From: Bacteroidota bacterium
GTDB lineage: Bacteria; Bacteroidota; Ignavibacteria; Ignavibacteriales; Ignavibacteriaceae
Assembly: GCA_021815405.1 (NCBI GenBank)
Contig: JAKAGV010000012.1
Coordinates: forward strand, 62,001 to 126,000
Length of the DNA stretch: 64,000 nt
Reading direction: 5' to 3'
The translations under genes were made by a program, and so were the position numbers. This document shows positions 1 to 7,986 of this stretch, piece after piece; the first letter of the stretch is position 1, and each line of letters opens with the position of its first letter. The notes under the pieces were generated by a model. That model was not told where the DNA came from and ran no database searches. It was given only the letters and a program-made list of their open reading frames with translations.

Positions 1-168
1 TATCTTAATTGGAAAGTGGAAATGGAACAAGGTAGTAAAAAAATTAAACGGGATTTAAAATTTATACGTATCACTTACTTAAATCTGATGGTGTCAGTAG
101 ATAAAAAAGCGTTATGGTTGAGATTAAGATGTATTGAGAAGGGCGTTAAAGGATTTGGATTAAATTGA
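1..168 (+). CDS. Possible 3' end of a gene cut by the window start
   Basis: Frame 1 is open from the first base for 55 codons to a TGA at 166-168. The peptide is basic and contains WLRLRCIEKG near its end. I do not recognise the family. An open run of 55 codons in AT-rich DNA is mildly unusual, which is the only support; it could be chance. Confidence 0.25.
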   Translation, partial: YLNWKVEMEQGSKKIKRDLKFIRITYLNLMVSVDKKALWLRLRCIEKGVKGFGLN

Positions 169-537
169 ATTGCAACACAGATGCTGGTGAGATATTAAAT
201 TTGTAAGAATTAAATTTATGTGGAAAATAGGAATCAAAAAATACATTTCACTGTAAAGTAAAATATATTTCTCAAATCGTGTTGTTCTTTCCGACTATTA
301 ATTACTTTATTTATTTATCTTCTTAAAGATCAGAAAGAATCTAAAGAATTTGCTTAAGCTTGGTATTAAAGTCCTATTACAGACAATCAATAAATTTCAT
401 CAAGTATTTAGACTAGTAAATAATATTGTTTTATGAATACCTTTTAAAAGATTATCGTTTCTCTTTTTATTTATAAAAATTTTGTTGTTCTAGGTTTGTA
501 TTTATATCAATTCTCTAATCAAGCATTTGTGGAAAAT
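169..537. other. Intergenic region downstream of the curli-locus lipoprotein
   Basis: AT-rich stretch between the possible partial plus-strand ORF and the end of the minus-strand lipoprotein gene. I see no ORF, no strong hairpin with a T tract, and no recognisable promoter. Confidence 0.5.
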
Positions 538-2025
538 TCATTTCCAATCCGGCATTGTTCCGTTAATCATTAATCGAGTCCGATTAATTCCTTCTGAACT
601 CATAACCCATATACTTGGGAGTGCAGATCCATCATTTGGTGAATTAGTAAAAATTATTTTTGAGCCGTCCGGAGAGTAGCTTGGAAAAGTATCATTTGTG
701 CCGCCAATTTTATTAAAAGATAAATCAACAGTATCTCTATTATCTATATTTATAGAAAAGATATGTGAATTTAACGATCTACCTGTCGAATTTTGAAAAC
801 CAGACACATCATAACAATATAGGAGCTTTTTTCCGTCAATAGAAAAGGCAGGTCCTTCAAGTTTTCCACCCGTACTGCTTACTAAGAGTGTGTTATTTGT
901 TCCATCTGTGTTCATTAAATAAATTTCTGATTCATAAATATTTGATCCGACTGTATGAACCGCAATTTTATTCGCAACTGGAGATACATCGCATTCTCTG
1001 AAGTTCCTATTTTGCGGTGCGGTGGAAATTAGCGTTAAGTTCGATCCATCCATCCCTATTCTATATAATTTATCATAATGTGCGTAGTATAAATAAAATC
1101 CATCCGGCGACCAGCAAAATCCCGTTCCGTTATTATTATAACCTGCAACAGAAATAGTAGTTACCTTAAATAATCCTGTTCCATCTCTATTGATTGTATA
1201 AATTTGAGGTTCAACTTCAACATCAGAAGTAAAAGCAATTTTATTATATCTTCTATTAAGCTTAGGCCACCAGTTTCGGTTATTTGTTGTTGTTAATGTA
1301 ATTGAATTTTCGCCAGAGCTATTCATAGAAAGCACCTGATAGTTACTATTTACTTGTTGTGTAAATACGATAGAGTTATTAGGCAAGGGTTGAGTAGTAA
1401 AATTCCAAATTTCACTGCATGTTTTGTTTGTGTCTTTGCCTTTGGCTATTACCTGCCAGAAGTAAGTTGTGTTGTATTTAAGATTTAGTACACTAATGCT
1501 CGTGTCAGTAATATTTGATGCAATTTTATTATCCGAAGTTGAACCGGACTCATAAAGGTATACATCGAACAAAGTTGAATCTGCACTATAATAAATTGGG
1601 GATTGCAGTGACCATGACAGCATTAGAGAAACCTGCTGATTTGCTGATTGATTTGGTGGCGATGGATTCTTAGGTATACCTGGTGTATAGGAACTTGAAG
1701 AATTATTTAGAAAAATTATTGCCTGTGAGGTTTCTCCATTTACTACCGAAATTGATACGGTACCTTTGCTATACCCATTTTTAGATGCGGTAATAATATA
1801 ATTGCCTGTTGGAATATTAGTAATTGAAAAGGCGCCAGAGTCATTCGTAACAATTGCACTTGTCGGGGGATTAGTTGTTACGCTCGCACCAGTAATTATT
1901 GTTTTTCCATCCGGACTGAAAACTACCCCTTTCAAATTTCCGTAAAGCACTGGTTCAACTGTGTTCTCATTACATGCAGATACTATTAAAAGAACAAATG
2001 CCACTATAATATTTTTAACTTTCAT
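538..2025 (-). CDS. Lipoprotein with carboxypeptidase-regulatory-like, FnIII-like and TolB-like propeller domains
   Basis: 495 aa. A lipoprotein signal with Cys18 (VSAC) predicts attachment to a membrane after cleavage. Residues about 28-105 look like a carboxypeptidase regulatory-like (beta-sandwich) domain, with the pattern G.L.G.V....G..I.GA.V and a G.Y.I.A...GY stretch. Residues about 115-212 resemble a fibronectin-type fold with a TTYFWQV motif. Residues about 215-495 carry TolB/WD40-like propeller blades with repeated SPDG motifs (WSPDG, YSPDG) and INRDGT/MNTDGT turns. It is the last gene in the minus-strand run that begins with the csg genes, 88 bp after a curlin gene. Placement suggests a surface accessory of the curli system, which is inference. 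It could equally be an independent surface lipoprotein. Confidence 0.85.
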   Translation of the reverse strand: MKVKNIIVAFVLLIVSACNENTVEPVLYGNLKGVVFSPDGKTIITGASVTTNPPTSAIVTNDSGAFSITNIPTGNYIITASKNGYSKGTVSISVVNGETSQAIIFLNNSSSSYTPGIPKNPSPPNQSANQQVSLMLSWSLQSPIYYSADSTLFDVYLYESGSTSDNKIASNITDTSISVLNLKYNTTYFWQVIAKGKDTNKTCSEIWNFTTQPLPNNSIVFTQQVNSNYQVLSMNSSGENSITLTTTNNRNWWPKLNRRYNKIAFTSDVEVEPQIYTINRDGTGLFKVTTISVAGYNNNGTGFCWSPDGFYLYYAHYDKLYRIGMDGSNLTLISTAPQNRNFRECDVSPVANKIAVHTVGSNIYESEIYLMNTDGTNNTLLVSSTGGKLEGPAFSIDGKKLLYCYDVSGFQNSTGRSLNSHIFSINIDNRDTVDLSFNKIGGTNDTFPSYSPDGSKIIFTNSPNDGSALPSIWVMSSEGINRTRLMINGTMPDWK

Positions 2026-2113
2026 GACATATCTCTATTTATTTTATTTTTAATTGATTTAATTATAAATGGTATTTTTCATTTCTTTCAGCGTCATTTT
2101 AATTTTTCGGATT

Positions 2114-2704
2114 TCATCTAATGACACCACTGGTTATCATTAAGCGCATGCCGTTTCCTTTTTGAAATATCATATAGGGCTTTGAAACAGCTTCGCTCTC
2201 CTGCTGAATAATCAAATTATTAGATCCCTGCTGTGAAAAGTAATATTTGGTGAAATCCGAGTCTAATTTCTGAGCTAAAAAATTATTATTTCCTTCCTGA
2301 ATAAGGACAGAGTTATTATAATTCCCTTCTACTGCAACAATCATTTTGTTCCCCAGACCACTCTGATTTACCGAATTATAGTTGCCTTTACCAGATTGAT
2401 TTATGCTTGCCTGGTTATTATCAAAATATTGAGTTATTGCACCTGTATTTCCCGTTACTTCATTGTCTTTTACTTGTTCAATATAAGCTTCATTATTATT
2501 TCCTAATTGAATAATATCTGCTCTGTTTGTAGCTATTTCCAAATTTTTATTATATAGATTAATATTTTTAATTTGACCCGAGATGTTTAATAATTTATTT
2601 TCTATAAGATCGCTATACAGCATCTGATCATTTATAGATTGAGAAAATGATATTTCTACTGTTATACAAAAGATCACAATTATGTAATTAAGTTTTGCTC
2701 TCAT
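2114..2704 (-). CDS. Divergent curlin-repeat protein (possible nucleator-type subunit)
   Basis: 196 aa with a signal peptide ending near SFSQ. From about residue 60 there are irregular curlin-type repeats of the pattern Q.G..N.A.I.Q (for example IIQLGNNNEAYIEQ, INQSGKGNYNSVNQSG, IQEGNNNFLAQ). Residues 25-60 are a non-repeat segment not found in the two larger curlins next door. The tail departs from the repeat and is richer in hydrophobic residues, as in CsgB, whose last repeat differs from those of CsgA. Curlins are secreted through the CsgG pore and polymerise into cross-beta fibres. Its size and irregular repeats make a minor or nucleating subunit plausible, but this is inference; the sequence does not distinguish CsgB from CsgA function. 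Confidence 0.75.
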   Translation of the reverse strand: MRAKLNYIIVIFCITVEISFSQSINDQMLYSDLIENKLLNISGQIKNINLYNKNLEIATNRADIIQLGNNNEAYIEQVKDNEVTGNTGAITQYFDNNQASINQSGKGNYNSVNQSGLGNKMIVAVEGNYNNSVLIQEGNNNFLAQKLDSDFTKYYFSQQGSNNLIIQQESEAVSKPYMIFQKGNGMRLMITSGVIR

Positions 2705-2801
2705 AATTCTTTACATTTCTAATAAATTCAAATTTCGCTTATCAGTGATGGCATATATTTCAGGAACATAATTAATTTTATTATCATTTCAGTTAATTTG
2801 G

Positions 2802-3797
2802 CTACTGCTGTAATATTATAGAGACATTCAACCAACCAGTCTGGAAAATTTTGGCTAAATTGTTATCGGTTGATTCTGAAATTTGAGCCTTATTAGTATT
2901 ACCGGCTTCTTGTGAAACAGTTGCAACATTCGAATTACCGATTTGTAATACTGATGCCAAATTATAGTTGATACTTTTTAATAATCCCTCTTCTATCGAA
3001 GCACTATTTAAATTACCTGTTTGCATTGTTTTTATTTCGTCACCAGCAATACCATTATTGTTACCAATCGAAGTAATAAGTGAAGTATTATTTTTGCCAA
3101 CTTGTTTTTGATGAGCATAGTTATTATCACCAATGAGATATGCATTTGAATTATTAGAGGTACCATCTAAATAATTTTCAGTGGAACCTGATTGAAATTG
3201 ATAAAGGTTATTACCATTGCCATCCTGTACCGCTTCTGATAGGGAACGTAAATTATATTGCTCTAAATGAGCAGAGTTAGAACTACCGTTTTGAAAAACA
3301 TATCCTTCATCATTGGTGCCGATTTGTACATGGAAAAATAAATTTTTATCTCCGTTCATTTGATCAATGCCGGAAATATTTTGCCCATTCAAAAGTGGGT
3401 TGACATCCTGTGAAATAAAAGCAAGGTGGCTATTACCAAATTGACCTATCCCTGCAATATTGTAAGCTCCGCTTTGAGTAACAGATGATCTATTTAATAC
3501 TCCTATTTGAGTTATGCCATTGCCATGCATTGGACCGGAATAAAAGAGAATTGTTTTCGGGACATAAAAGGTATGAAGTATTCTGCCATTAACTAAATTA
3601 TGATTACCTGAAATTAAAATGTCTGAAAAATTATCATTCCCAAGCTGCTCAATATTTGAATTATTAAATTCTCCGTTTTCAAACGTTGCAGAAGAATTAT
3701 CAAAACCAGTTTGATTTGTATGCGAAGTATTATTCTGTGGGAATAAAATACTTGCTGATATCAAAACCAGTAACAATATTTTCGTTAATGTATTCAT
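2802..3797 (-). CDS. Curlin-repeat amyloid subunit (tandem paralogue 2)
   Basis: 331 aa. Signal peptide ends near ILFPQ. The mature protein is built of curlin repeats of about 11 residues per strand (N.A.I.Q.G..N), such as IEQLGNDNFSDI, VTQSGAYNIAGIGQFGNS and VLQIGNSNVATVSQEAGN. A non-repeat insertion at about residues 70-92 with the signature FYVPKT...Y..PM interrupts the repeats and is matched in the neighbouring 317-residue paralogue. E. coli CsgA has five repeats and is about half this length. Expected to be exported by CsgG and built into extracellular amyloid fibres. It sits 79 bp after the larger-copy paralogue; a strong hairpin lies in that gap. Confidence 0.88.
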   Translation of the reverse strand: MNTLTKILLLVLISASILFPQNNTSHTNQTGFDNSSATFENGEFNNSNIEQLGNDNFSDILISGNHNLVNGRILHTFYVPKTILFYSGPMHGNGITQIGVLNRSSVTQSGAYNIAGIGQFGNSHLAFISQDVNPLLNGQNISGIDQMNGDKNLFFHVQIGTNDEGYVFQNGSSNSAHLEQYNLRSLSEAVQDGNGNNLYQFQSGSTENYLDGTSNNSNAYLIGDNNYAHQKQVGKNNTSLITSIGNNNGIAGDEIKTMQTGNLNSASIEEGLLKSINYNLASVLQIGNSNVATVSQEAGNTNKAQISESTDNNLAKIFQTGWLNVSIILQQ

Positions 3798-3831
3798 TTT
3801 ATTTACTGTTATTTTTAATCAGTAATTATCA

Positions 3832-3865
3832 TATTGCCCCGCGAATTATTACCCGCGAGGCAATA
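3832..3865 (-). terminator. Stem-loop between two curlin genes
   Basis: Inverted repeat with arms 3832-3843 (TATTGCCCCGCG) and 3854-3865, 11 of 12 positions paired, and a 10-nt loop. This is a GC-rich stem in very AT-rich DNA. It lies just after the stop of the upstream curlin gene and before the next. There is no clean T run behind it on the minus strand, so it may be an mRNA 3' protector, processing site or partial terminator giving different amounts of the two subunits. Confidence 0.55.
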
Positions 3866-3876
3866 CTTGGTTAATA

Positions 3877-4830
3877 TTAATGTTGAGATACTGTTGAAAA
3901 ATTAGATGCACCACTTTGTACAACATGCGCGATATTACCGTCTGTCGTCTGTGATACTCTAGCTTCATTCAAGTTTCCGCCTTCTTGGGATACTGTTGCA
4001 TTATTTAAACTACCAGTCTGTAAAATTGAGGCTAAACTAAAATTAACTGCTCCAGCTAGTCCTTCTTCAATAGAAGCGCTATTTCCATTACCTGTCTGCA
4101 ATGTACTAATGGCATCACTTAAAAGACCATTACTGCTGCCAATGGAGGTTATTAATGATTTATTTGCAGCGCCGCTCTGGCTTTGAGTAGCATAGTTAGT
4201 ATTGCCAATTTGATATGAATAAGCTTCATTCATGTTAGGTGAAAGACCTCCACCTGATTGAAACTGAGTTAGATGGTTACCAGATCCATTCTGAACGACG
4301 TCAGATAAAGCAACATTAATTTGAGTTACTTGAGCATTGTTCAATCCACCCTTCTGTAAAATGTAGCTTTCGTCAACTTGACCTACCTGCATTATTGAAG
4401 CTGTGTTGGTATTACCATCTAATTGGTCAATCCAAGCATTTCGATAACTTGTTGATGAAACCGTAGGATCCATCTGATTTATCGTTGCCATATCGCTGTT
4501 CCCATATTGTGCAATACCTGCTTTGTTATAGTTCCAGCTCTGTGTAATCAAACCAGTGTTAAAATTACCATGTTGTGTTACACCTTTTGCAAGCATTGGA
4601 GCAGGGTATGATATGCTAGTGTTTGGAACAGTAAATGCATGAGTAATAAATGAATGGTCATCATTATTGTTACCTGAAGATAAAATTATTGCAGTGTTTG
4701 TACTCCCAAGCTGCTCAACGAAAGCGGCATTAAGGCTTCCGGTTTGGGTTGTTGTTGCTGTATTACTCTGTCCGAAAGTGACAGTAGCAAACAAAATAAC
4801 TACGAATAAACTAACAAATAAATTTTTCAT
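3877..4830 (-). CDS. Curlin-repeat amyloid subunit (tandem paralogue 1, probably the major fibre protein)
   Basis: 317 aa. Signal peptide ends near TVTFG. The mature chain begins directly with curlin repeats (TTTQTGSLNAAFVEQLGS) and keeps them to the end (VVQSGASNFSTVSQH). It shares layout with the 331-residue neighbour, including the non-repeat insertion at about residues 56-82 with FTVPNT...Y..PM, so the two arose by duplication. The start has a good ribosome site (AAAGGAAAA). First curlin gene after csgG but separated from it by 765 bp, so it may have its own promoter. A leader hairpin lies just upstream. The regular repeats, ending in Q.G..N, suggest the main fibre subunit; this is inference. 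Confidence 0.88.
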   Translation of the reverse strand: MKNLFVSLFVVILFATVTFGQSNTATTTQTGSLNAAFVEQLGSTNTAIILSSGNNNDDHSFITHAFTVPNTSISYPAPMLAKGVTQHGNFNTGLITQSWNYNKAGIAQYGNSDMATINQMDPTVSSTSYRNAWIDQLDGNTNTASIMQVGQVDESYILQKGGLNNAQVTQINVALSDVVQNGSGNHLTQFQSGGGLSPNMNEAYSYQIGNTNYATQSQSGAANKSLITSIGSSNGLLSDAISTLQTGNGNSASIEEGLAGAVNFSLASILQTGSLNNATVSQEGGNLNEARVSQTTDGNIAHVVQSGASNFSTVSQH

Positions 4831-4860
4831 TTTATTTTCCTTTAATTTTTGTTAAACATG

Positions 4861-4891
4861 AATTCTTTAACACTTCATAGTGTTATGAATT
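4861..4891 (-). promoter_or_regulatory. Hairpin in the leader of the first curlin gene
   Basis: Perfect 7-bp arms TAACACT (4868-4874) and AGTGTTA (4879-4885) with a 4-nt loop, extended by AATTC (4861-4865) and GAATT (4887-4891) across a small internal loop. It lies about 40 nt upstream of the start codon, just before the ribosome site. It could affect translation or mRNA stability, or be a protein-binding dyad. Confidence 0.4.
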
Positions 4892-4941
4892 TTGAATAAA
4901 TCGAACGACATTTTTGATAAAACAGACTTTTAAGTTTTCAA

Positions 4942-5323
4942 TTACTTAATAGCATATTTACAAATAAGCCGTCCATTGTTAACTCCATATGCATAACAAT
5001 AATTTGCACTCAAAGCAATCATTAACTGCCGGGCTTTTAATTCTGCTTTTAATTGTAAAATTTCTGCCGCCAATATGACAAGCATATATTGCATTATAAA
5101 TCCCGTCAATCTGCATTGCTGCACCAACTTTATTGTAAAATAATTGGTAATGATTAGCTTTATACAAATTCATGTTCGTACATATGTAAATAATACAAAG
5201 AACACCGGGCATAAAATATTTTAATTTTTTAATGCCCCCGATTGTCAAATTATCAGTATTGATTAATCGGTAATTTGCATTGAAGTATTTTGTAATGAAG
5301 AAGTTCATACGCAAATAAATCAA
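4942..5323 (-). pseudogene. Possible decayed small gene with weak curlin-like spacing
   Basis: Two overlapping minus-strand frames (114 and 61 codons) lie between csgG and the first curlin gene. One frame contains NAIYACHIGGRN, in which N, G and N fall at curlin spacing with H where Q is expected; the other frame contains YAYGVNN. Neither frame has a signal peptide or regular repeats, and both are rich in Cys and Tyr, unlike the intact curlins. This may be the remains of a curlin copy broken by frameshifts, or chance. Confidence 0.2.
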
Positions 5324-5470
5324 TCAAATTATGCTCAGCAGAAACTCAATCTATTTTTAATTAAATTTATTTTTATTAAATTAAGATTGAATTTTAGATT
5401 AAAGGTGGCGTTAGAGTTCAGGTAATTCTCTACTATGTTTAATAGTAAAGAAGGGCTCTTTCGCTGCCTT

Positions 5471-5507
5471 TTTTACGATACAAACTGCTGGAATTCATAT
5501 CGTAAAA
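5471..5507. repeat. Inverted repeat between csgG and the curlin genes
   Basis: Perfect 10-bp arms TTTTACGATA (5471-5480) and TATCGTAAAA (5498-5507) with a 17-nt spacer. No T run follows on the minus strand, so it does not look like a simple terminator. Candidate operator or attenuator. Confidence 0.45.
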
Positions 5508-5595
5508 GCTTCTAAAATATATTTAATTGATTTTGACTTTACCGCTCCTTTCTATTTTCTTATTTAACAATGCGATTATTAATTAATCCTATGGT

Positions 5596-6990
5596 TTACC
5601 AATTCCCGAAATAAATATTTATGCCTAAGTCTAGATTCCAGAAGTAATCAAAAAATTTTCCATTACTTAATCCATCCAATTTATCACTCATTACATAGTG
5701 ATTTGTCAATTCTAAATTCATTCCGATATTGTCAAAAATCATATACTCTAATCCTCCTCCATATAAAATCGATGAGAAATATGAAGAGCTTAGGGATTCA
5801 GGATAAGGTATCGATTTTTTACTCTCTTCCCTGAATAAGAGCCCGCCGCCGAATACTATATAGGGAGTAAAATTGAATTCAGTTAAAAAGTAGTAATTAC
5901 CTCTTAGATCAATTGAATGTAAATATGAACTAAAAGAATTCTCTGCTGATAGCTTTCCTTTATAATAATTCACTTCTAAAAATAATTTGGGTGTAGTTTT
6001 TATTTTTAGATTGAGCCCTGCTATTGCATTTATTTCCGGATTAGAATAATCTCCAGAATATTTTTGACCACCAAAATTTAAACTTATTCCAAATCGTCCT
6101 CTATTTTTCGAAAAATTTCTATCGAGATAATCTTTTTTCTCGACTTCGTTCTTTTCCAAATAATAATTCCGTATTGTGGTAGATGAAATACCAGTTGAGT
6201 CTTTGAGCTGCCATAAATCATCTGATATTCCTTCAACAATTAAACTCAAAACTGCTTTTTCAATACATTGTGTAATACAAATATCCGTAGGCTCATTGTA
6301 TGAAATACCGGTTTCAGCTTGTAATAAGGAATTATATTCTACGAATCTGTAAACGCCAACATTAATTAATTGAGAGAGAATTGTTTTTGTTGTATAAACG
6401 GTCTTTAATATTCTTCCGTTTTGAGTTGAGGTTGCTCTTAGATAAATGGTAATTCTGTCCTGCCGGTATTGTCCGGAAGCGCTTATACCGAAATATTGTA
6501 TTCCCTCACCGCCTGTAAGAATATTTGAATCATAGGAAATAATCCCACCTTCTAAAATTATCCCGGCATATAATAATGGGGGCAGATCAGGTAGTTTTTT
6601 CCCATTTTCTCCTAAGAAATTTTCTCTGCTAGATCTAACTATTTTTCTCTCATTCAACAAATCAGATAGTCCTTCTCTTTCAATAGGAATAAACCATTTA
6701 GAATCTTCTAATGCTTTAATCAATATTGAAGTTGCGCCTTGTGTAACGGCTGTAGAAAAGCTACTGGTTCCCGAAGAAGATTTGTATTGCCCAGTTTGAT
6801 CTCTGAATTTATAAACTGCAGCAACAATTTTATCTTTCGGTTCCGGCAAGGATGTTAATTCAATATTCGTAGCTGTTCTTGGACCTAATGTTGCATTTGA
6901 ACTATTAAAAGGTTCAAAATAAGCACAGCTTGTTAAGCAGAGTAAGGAGAATATTGATGCAAACCATATATTATATTTTGTTAATTTCAT
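5596..6990 (-). CDS. csgG: CsgG-type curli secretion pore with C-terminal outer-membrane barrel
   Basis: 464 aa. Lipobox LTSC with Cys22, as in CsgG lipoproteins. Residues about 40-265 match CsgG: the VAVYKFRDQTGQ start, the GATSILIKALEDSKWF region, the FIPIEREGLSDLLNERKIVR stretch and the GG.I.YDSN.LTGG segment that leads to the pore strands. E. coli CsgG ends soon after this. Here about 190 further residues form alternating beta strands (FGISLNFGG, LFLEVNYY, PYIVFGGGL) ending in an aromatic residue, as in an 8-stranded OmpA-like barrel. CsgG forms the nonameric outer-membrane channel for curli subunits. The gene is 14 bp after csgF. The barrel extension is the odd part; its role is unknown. 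Confidence 0.9.
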   Translation of the reverse strand: MKLTKYNIWFASIFSLLCLTSCAYFEPFNSSNATLGPRTATNIELTSLPEPKDKIVAAVYKFRDQTGQYKSSSGTSSFSTAVTQGATSILIKALEDSKWFIPIEREGLSDLLNERKIVRSSRENFLGENGKKLPDLPPLLYAGIILEGGIISYDSNILTGGEGIQYFGISASGQYRQDRITIYLRATSTQNGRILKTVYTTKTILSQLINVGVYRFVEYNSLLQAETGISYNEPTDICITQCIEKAVLSLIVEGISDDLWQLKDSTGISSTTIRNYYLEKNEVEKKDYLDRNFSKNRGRFGISLNFGGQKYSGDYSNPEINAIAGLNLKIKTTPKLFLEVNYYKGKLSAENSFSSYLHSIDLRGNYYFLTEFNFTPYIVFGGGLLFREESKKSIPYPESLSSSYFSSILYGGGLEYMIFDNIGMNLELTNHYVMSDKLDGLSNGKFFDYFWNLDLGINIYFGNW

Positions 6991-7004
6991 AGATCATCAC
7001 AGTT

Positions 7005-7442
7005 TTAATAAAACGGCACAATAATACTTGTTTGATTTCCATTCGTGTTATCTTGAATATTTATATGAACACCATCGTTAGAGGGATTAACATCAATTAC
7101 GAAATTTCCAATTTCATAATGCCCCTCAGTTATATTTCCCTCTCCAAAAACTGATTTAATAATCTTACTGGATAGTTGGCTTAGTATCTGATTGTTTAGA
7201 TTCTGTGAGAACTGGTCCAGTGAATTAGTTCCATATAGACCACTGTACATGTTGTTATATGAACTTGCTGTGAATTTATTTTCTGCCTGTGCAATTGAAA
7301 GCATCCAGGAACCATTGAATGAGCTCCCTCCGAATGCCGGATTTATTGGAGTATAAACCAATTGCTGGGGATAAAGATTTACGCTGAATAATGTAAGCAG
7401 AAAGAAGCTTAAAAATATTTTAAAGATAAATTGTTTCATCAT
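7005..7442 (-). CDS. csgF: Curli assembly protein CsgF
   Basis: 145 aa with a signal peptide ending near LYPQQ. The mature N-terminus LVYTPINPAFGGSSFNGSWMLSIAQ matches CsgF, in which the F.NP.FGG....G..LL..AQ segment inserts into the CsgG barrel. The later parts also fit: LDQFSQNLNNQIL, then FVIDV and the G.QTSI.VP ending. CsgF sits in the CsgG channel and links nucleator to the outer membrane. Gene order csgE-csgF-csgG with 23 and 14 bp gaps indicates one transcript. Length is normal for the family. Confidence 0.93.
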   Translation of the reverse strand: MMKQFIFKIFLSFFLLTLFSVNLYPQQLVYTPINPAFGGSSFNGSWMLSIAQAENKFTASSYNNMYSGLYGTNSLDQFSQNLNNQILSQLSSKIIKSVFGEGNITEGHYEIGNFVIDVNPSNDGVHINIQDNTNGNQTSIIVPFY

Positions 7443-7465
7443 TTTTCTTTCACCAAATTTGACGT

Positions 7466-7954
7466 TTAAAAAATCCCAGTTCCTTTTAAATCTGATCCTT
7501 GTATTTCAGCTTGAATAGTTTTATAATTTTGTAAATATGTTGAGGCTATATTTATCGCTTCTGCAGCATCATCAACAATATTTTCATATCTGGGTTTTAT
7601 AAAGTTCTGATATATATCATCCCCATTAATATTTATTATTATTTGTGTTACAAGTCCCGGAAGTACTTTTTCTCCTACTGTTATTGTATAAGTTTCTGTT
7701 TGTTCTGGCGGTATCCAATTGGTATTAAATAGCTCGAAAAAATCCCTTCCCAATTTGCTTTGGGTTTGATCAATTATCATTCCTTCCAATTCAATATCTT
7801 TATTAGCAAGCATGTTTGAATCTGTAATCAATGTATCTGTTGAAATATTTTTTAATATCTGGATTGATGTAGAATCTTGAGAATAAGTTGTCCTAATTCC
7901 TAGAAGCATAATAATAACCGTTAATATTATAAATCTCAGATTCTTCATTAACAT
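7466..7954 (-). CDS. csgE: Curli assembly specificity factor CsgE
   Basis: 162 aa with an N-terminal hydrophobic signal (residues about 8-25). The core matches CsgE: GMIIDQTQSKLGRDFFELFNTNW, then YTI.VGEK....TQI.I.ING..IYQNFIKPR, then AA..A...L. CsgE is the periplasmic factor that caps CsgG and selects curli subunits. It starts the csgEFG block, 33 bp after the CheW-like gene, so the two are probably co-transcribed. Start could be the first Met or the one two codons later; neither has a clear ribosome site. Confidence 0.92.
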   Translation of the reverse strand: MLMKNLRFIILTVIIMLLGIRTTYSQDSTSIQILKNISTDTLITDSNMLANKDIELEGMIIDQTQSKLGRDFFELFNTNWIPPEQTETYTITVGEKVLPGLVTQIIININGDDIYQNFIKPRYENIVDDAAEAINIASTYLQNYKTIQAEIQGSDLKGTGIF

Positions 7955-7986
7955 CTTTTCTATAATTTTTATCTAATGTTAAGGTT

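Larger units (their letters stand above)
4831..5595. other. 765-bp gap between csgG and the curlin structural genes
   Basis: Holds the leader hairpin of the first curlin gene, the doubtful decayed ORFs, and a dyad at 5471-5507. I see no convincing intact gene. The length of the gap and these elements suggest that assembly genes and fibre genes may be transcribed separately. Confidence 0.6.

Noticed and set aside
2114-4830. Periodic DNA as a possible tandem-repeat or CRISPR array
   Set aside because: The periodicity is at protein level (curlin repeats); DNA units vary and there are no constant repeats with unique spacers.
3686-4855. Plus-strand ORFs opposite the curlin genes
   Set aside because: They are shadows of repetitive minus-strand coding sequence, with no ribosome site or protein-like features.
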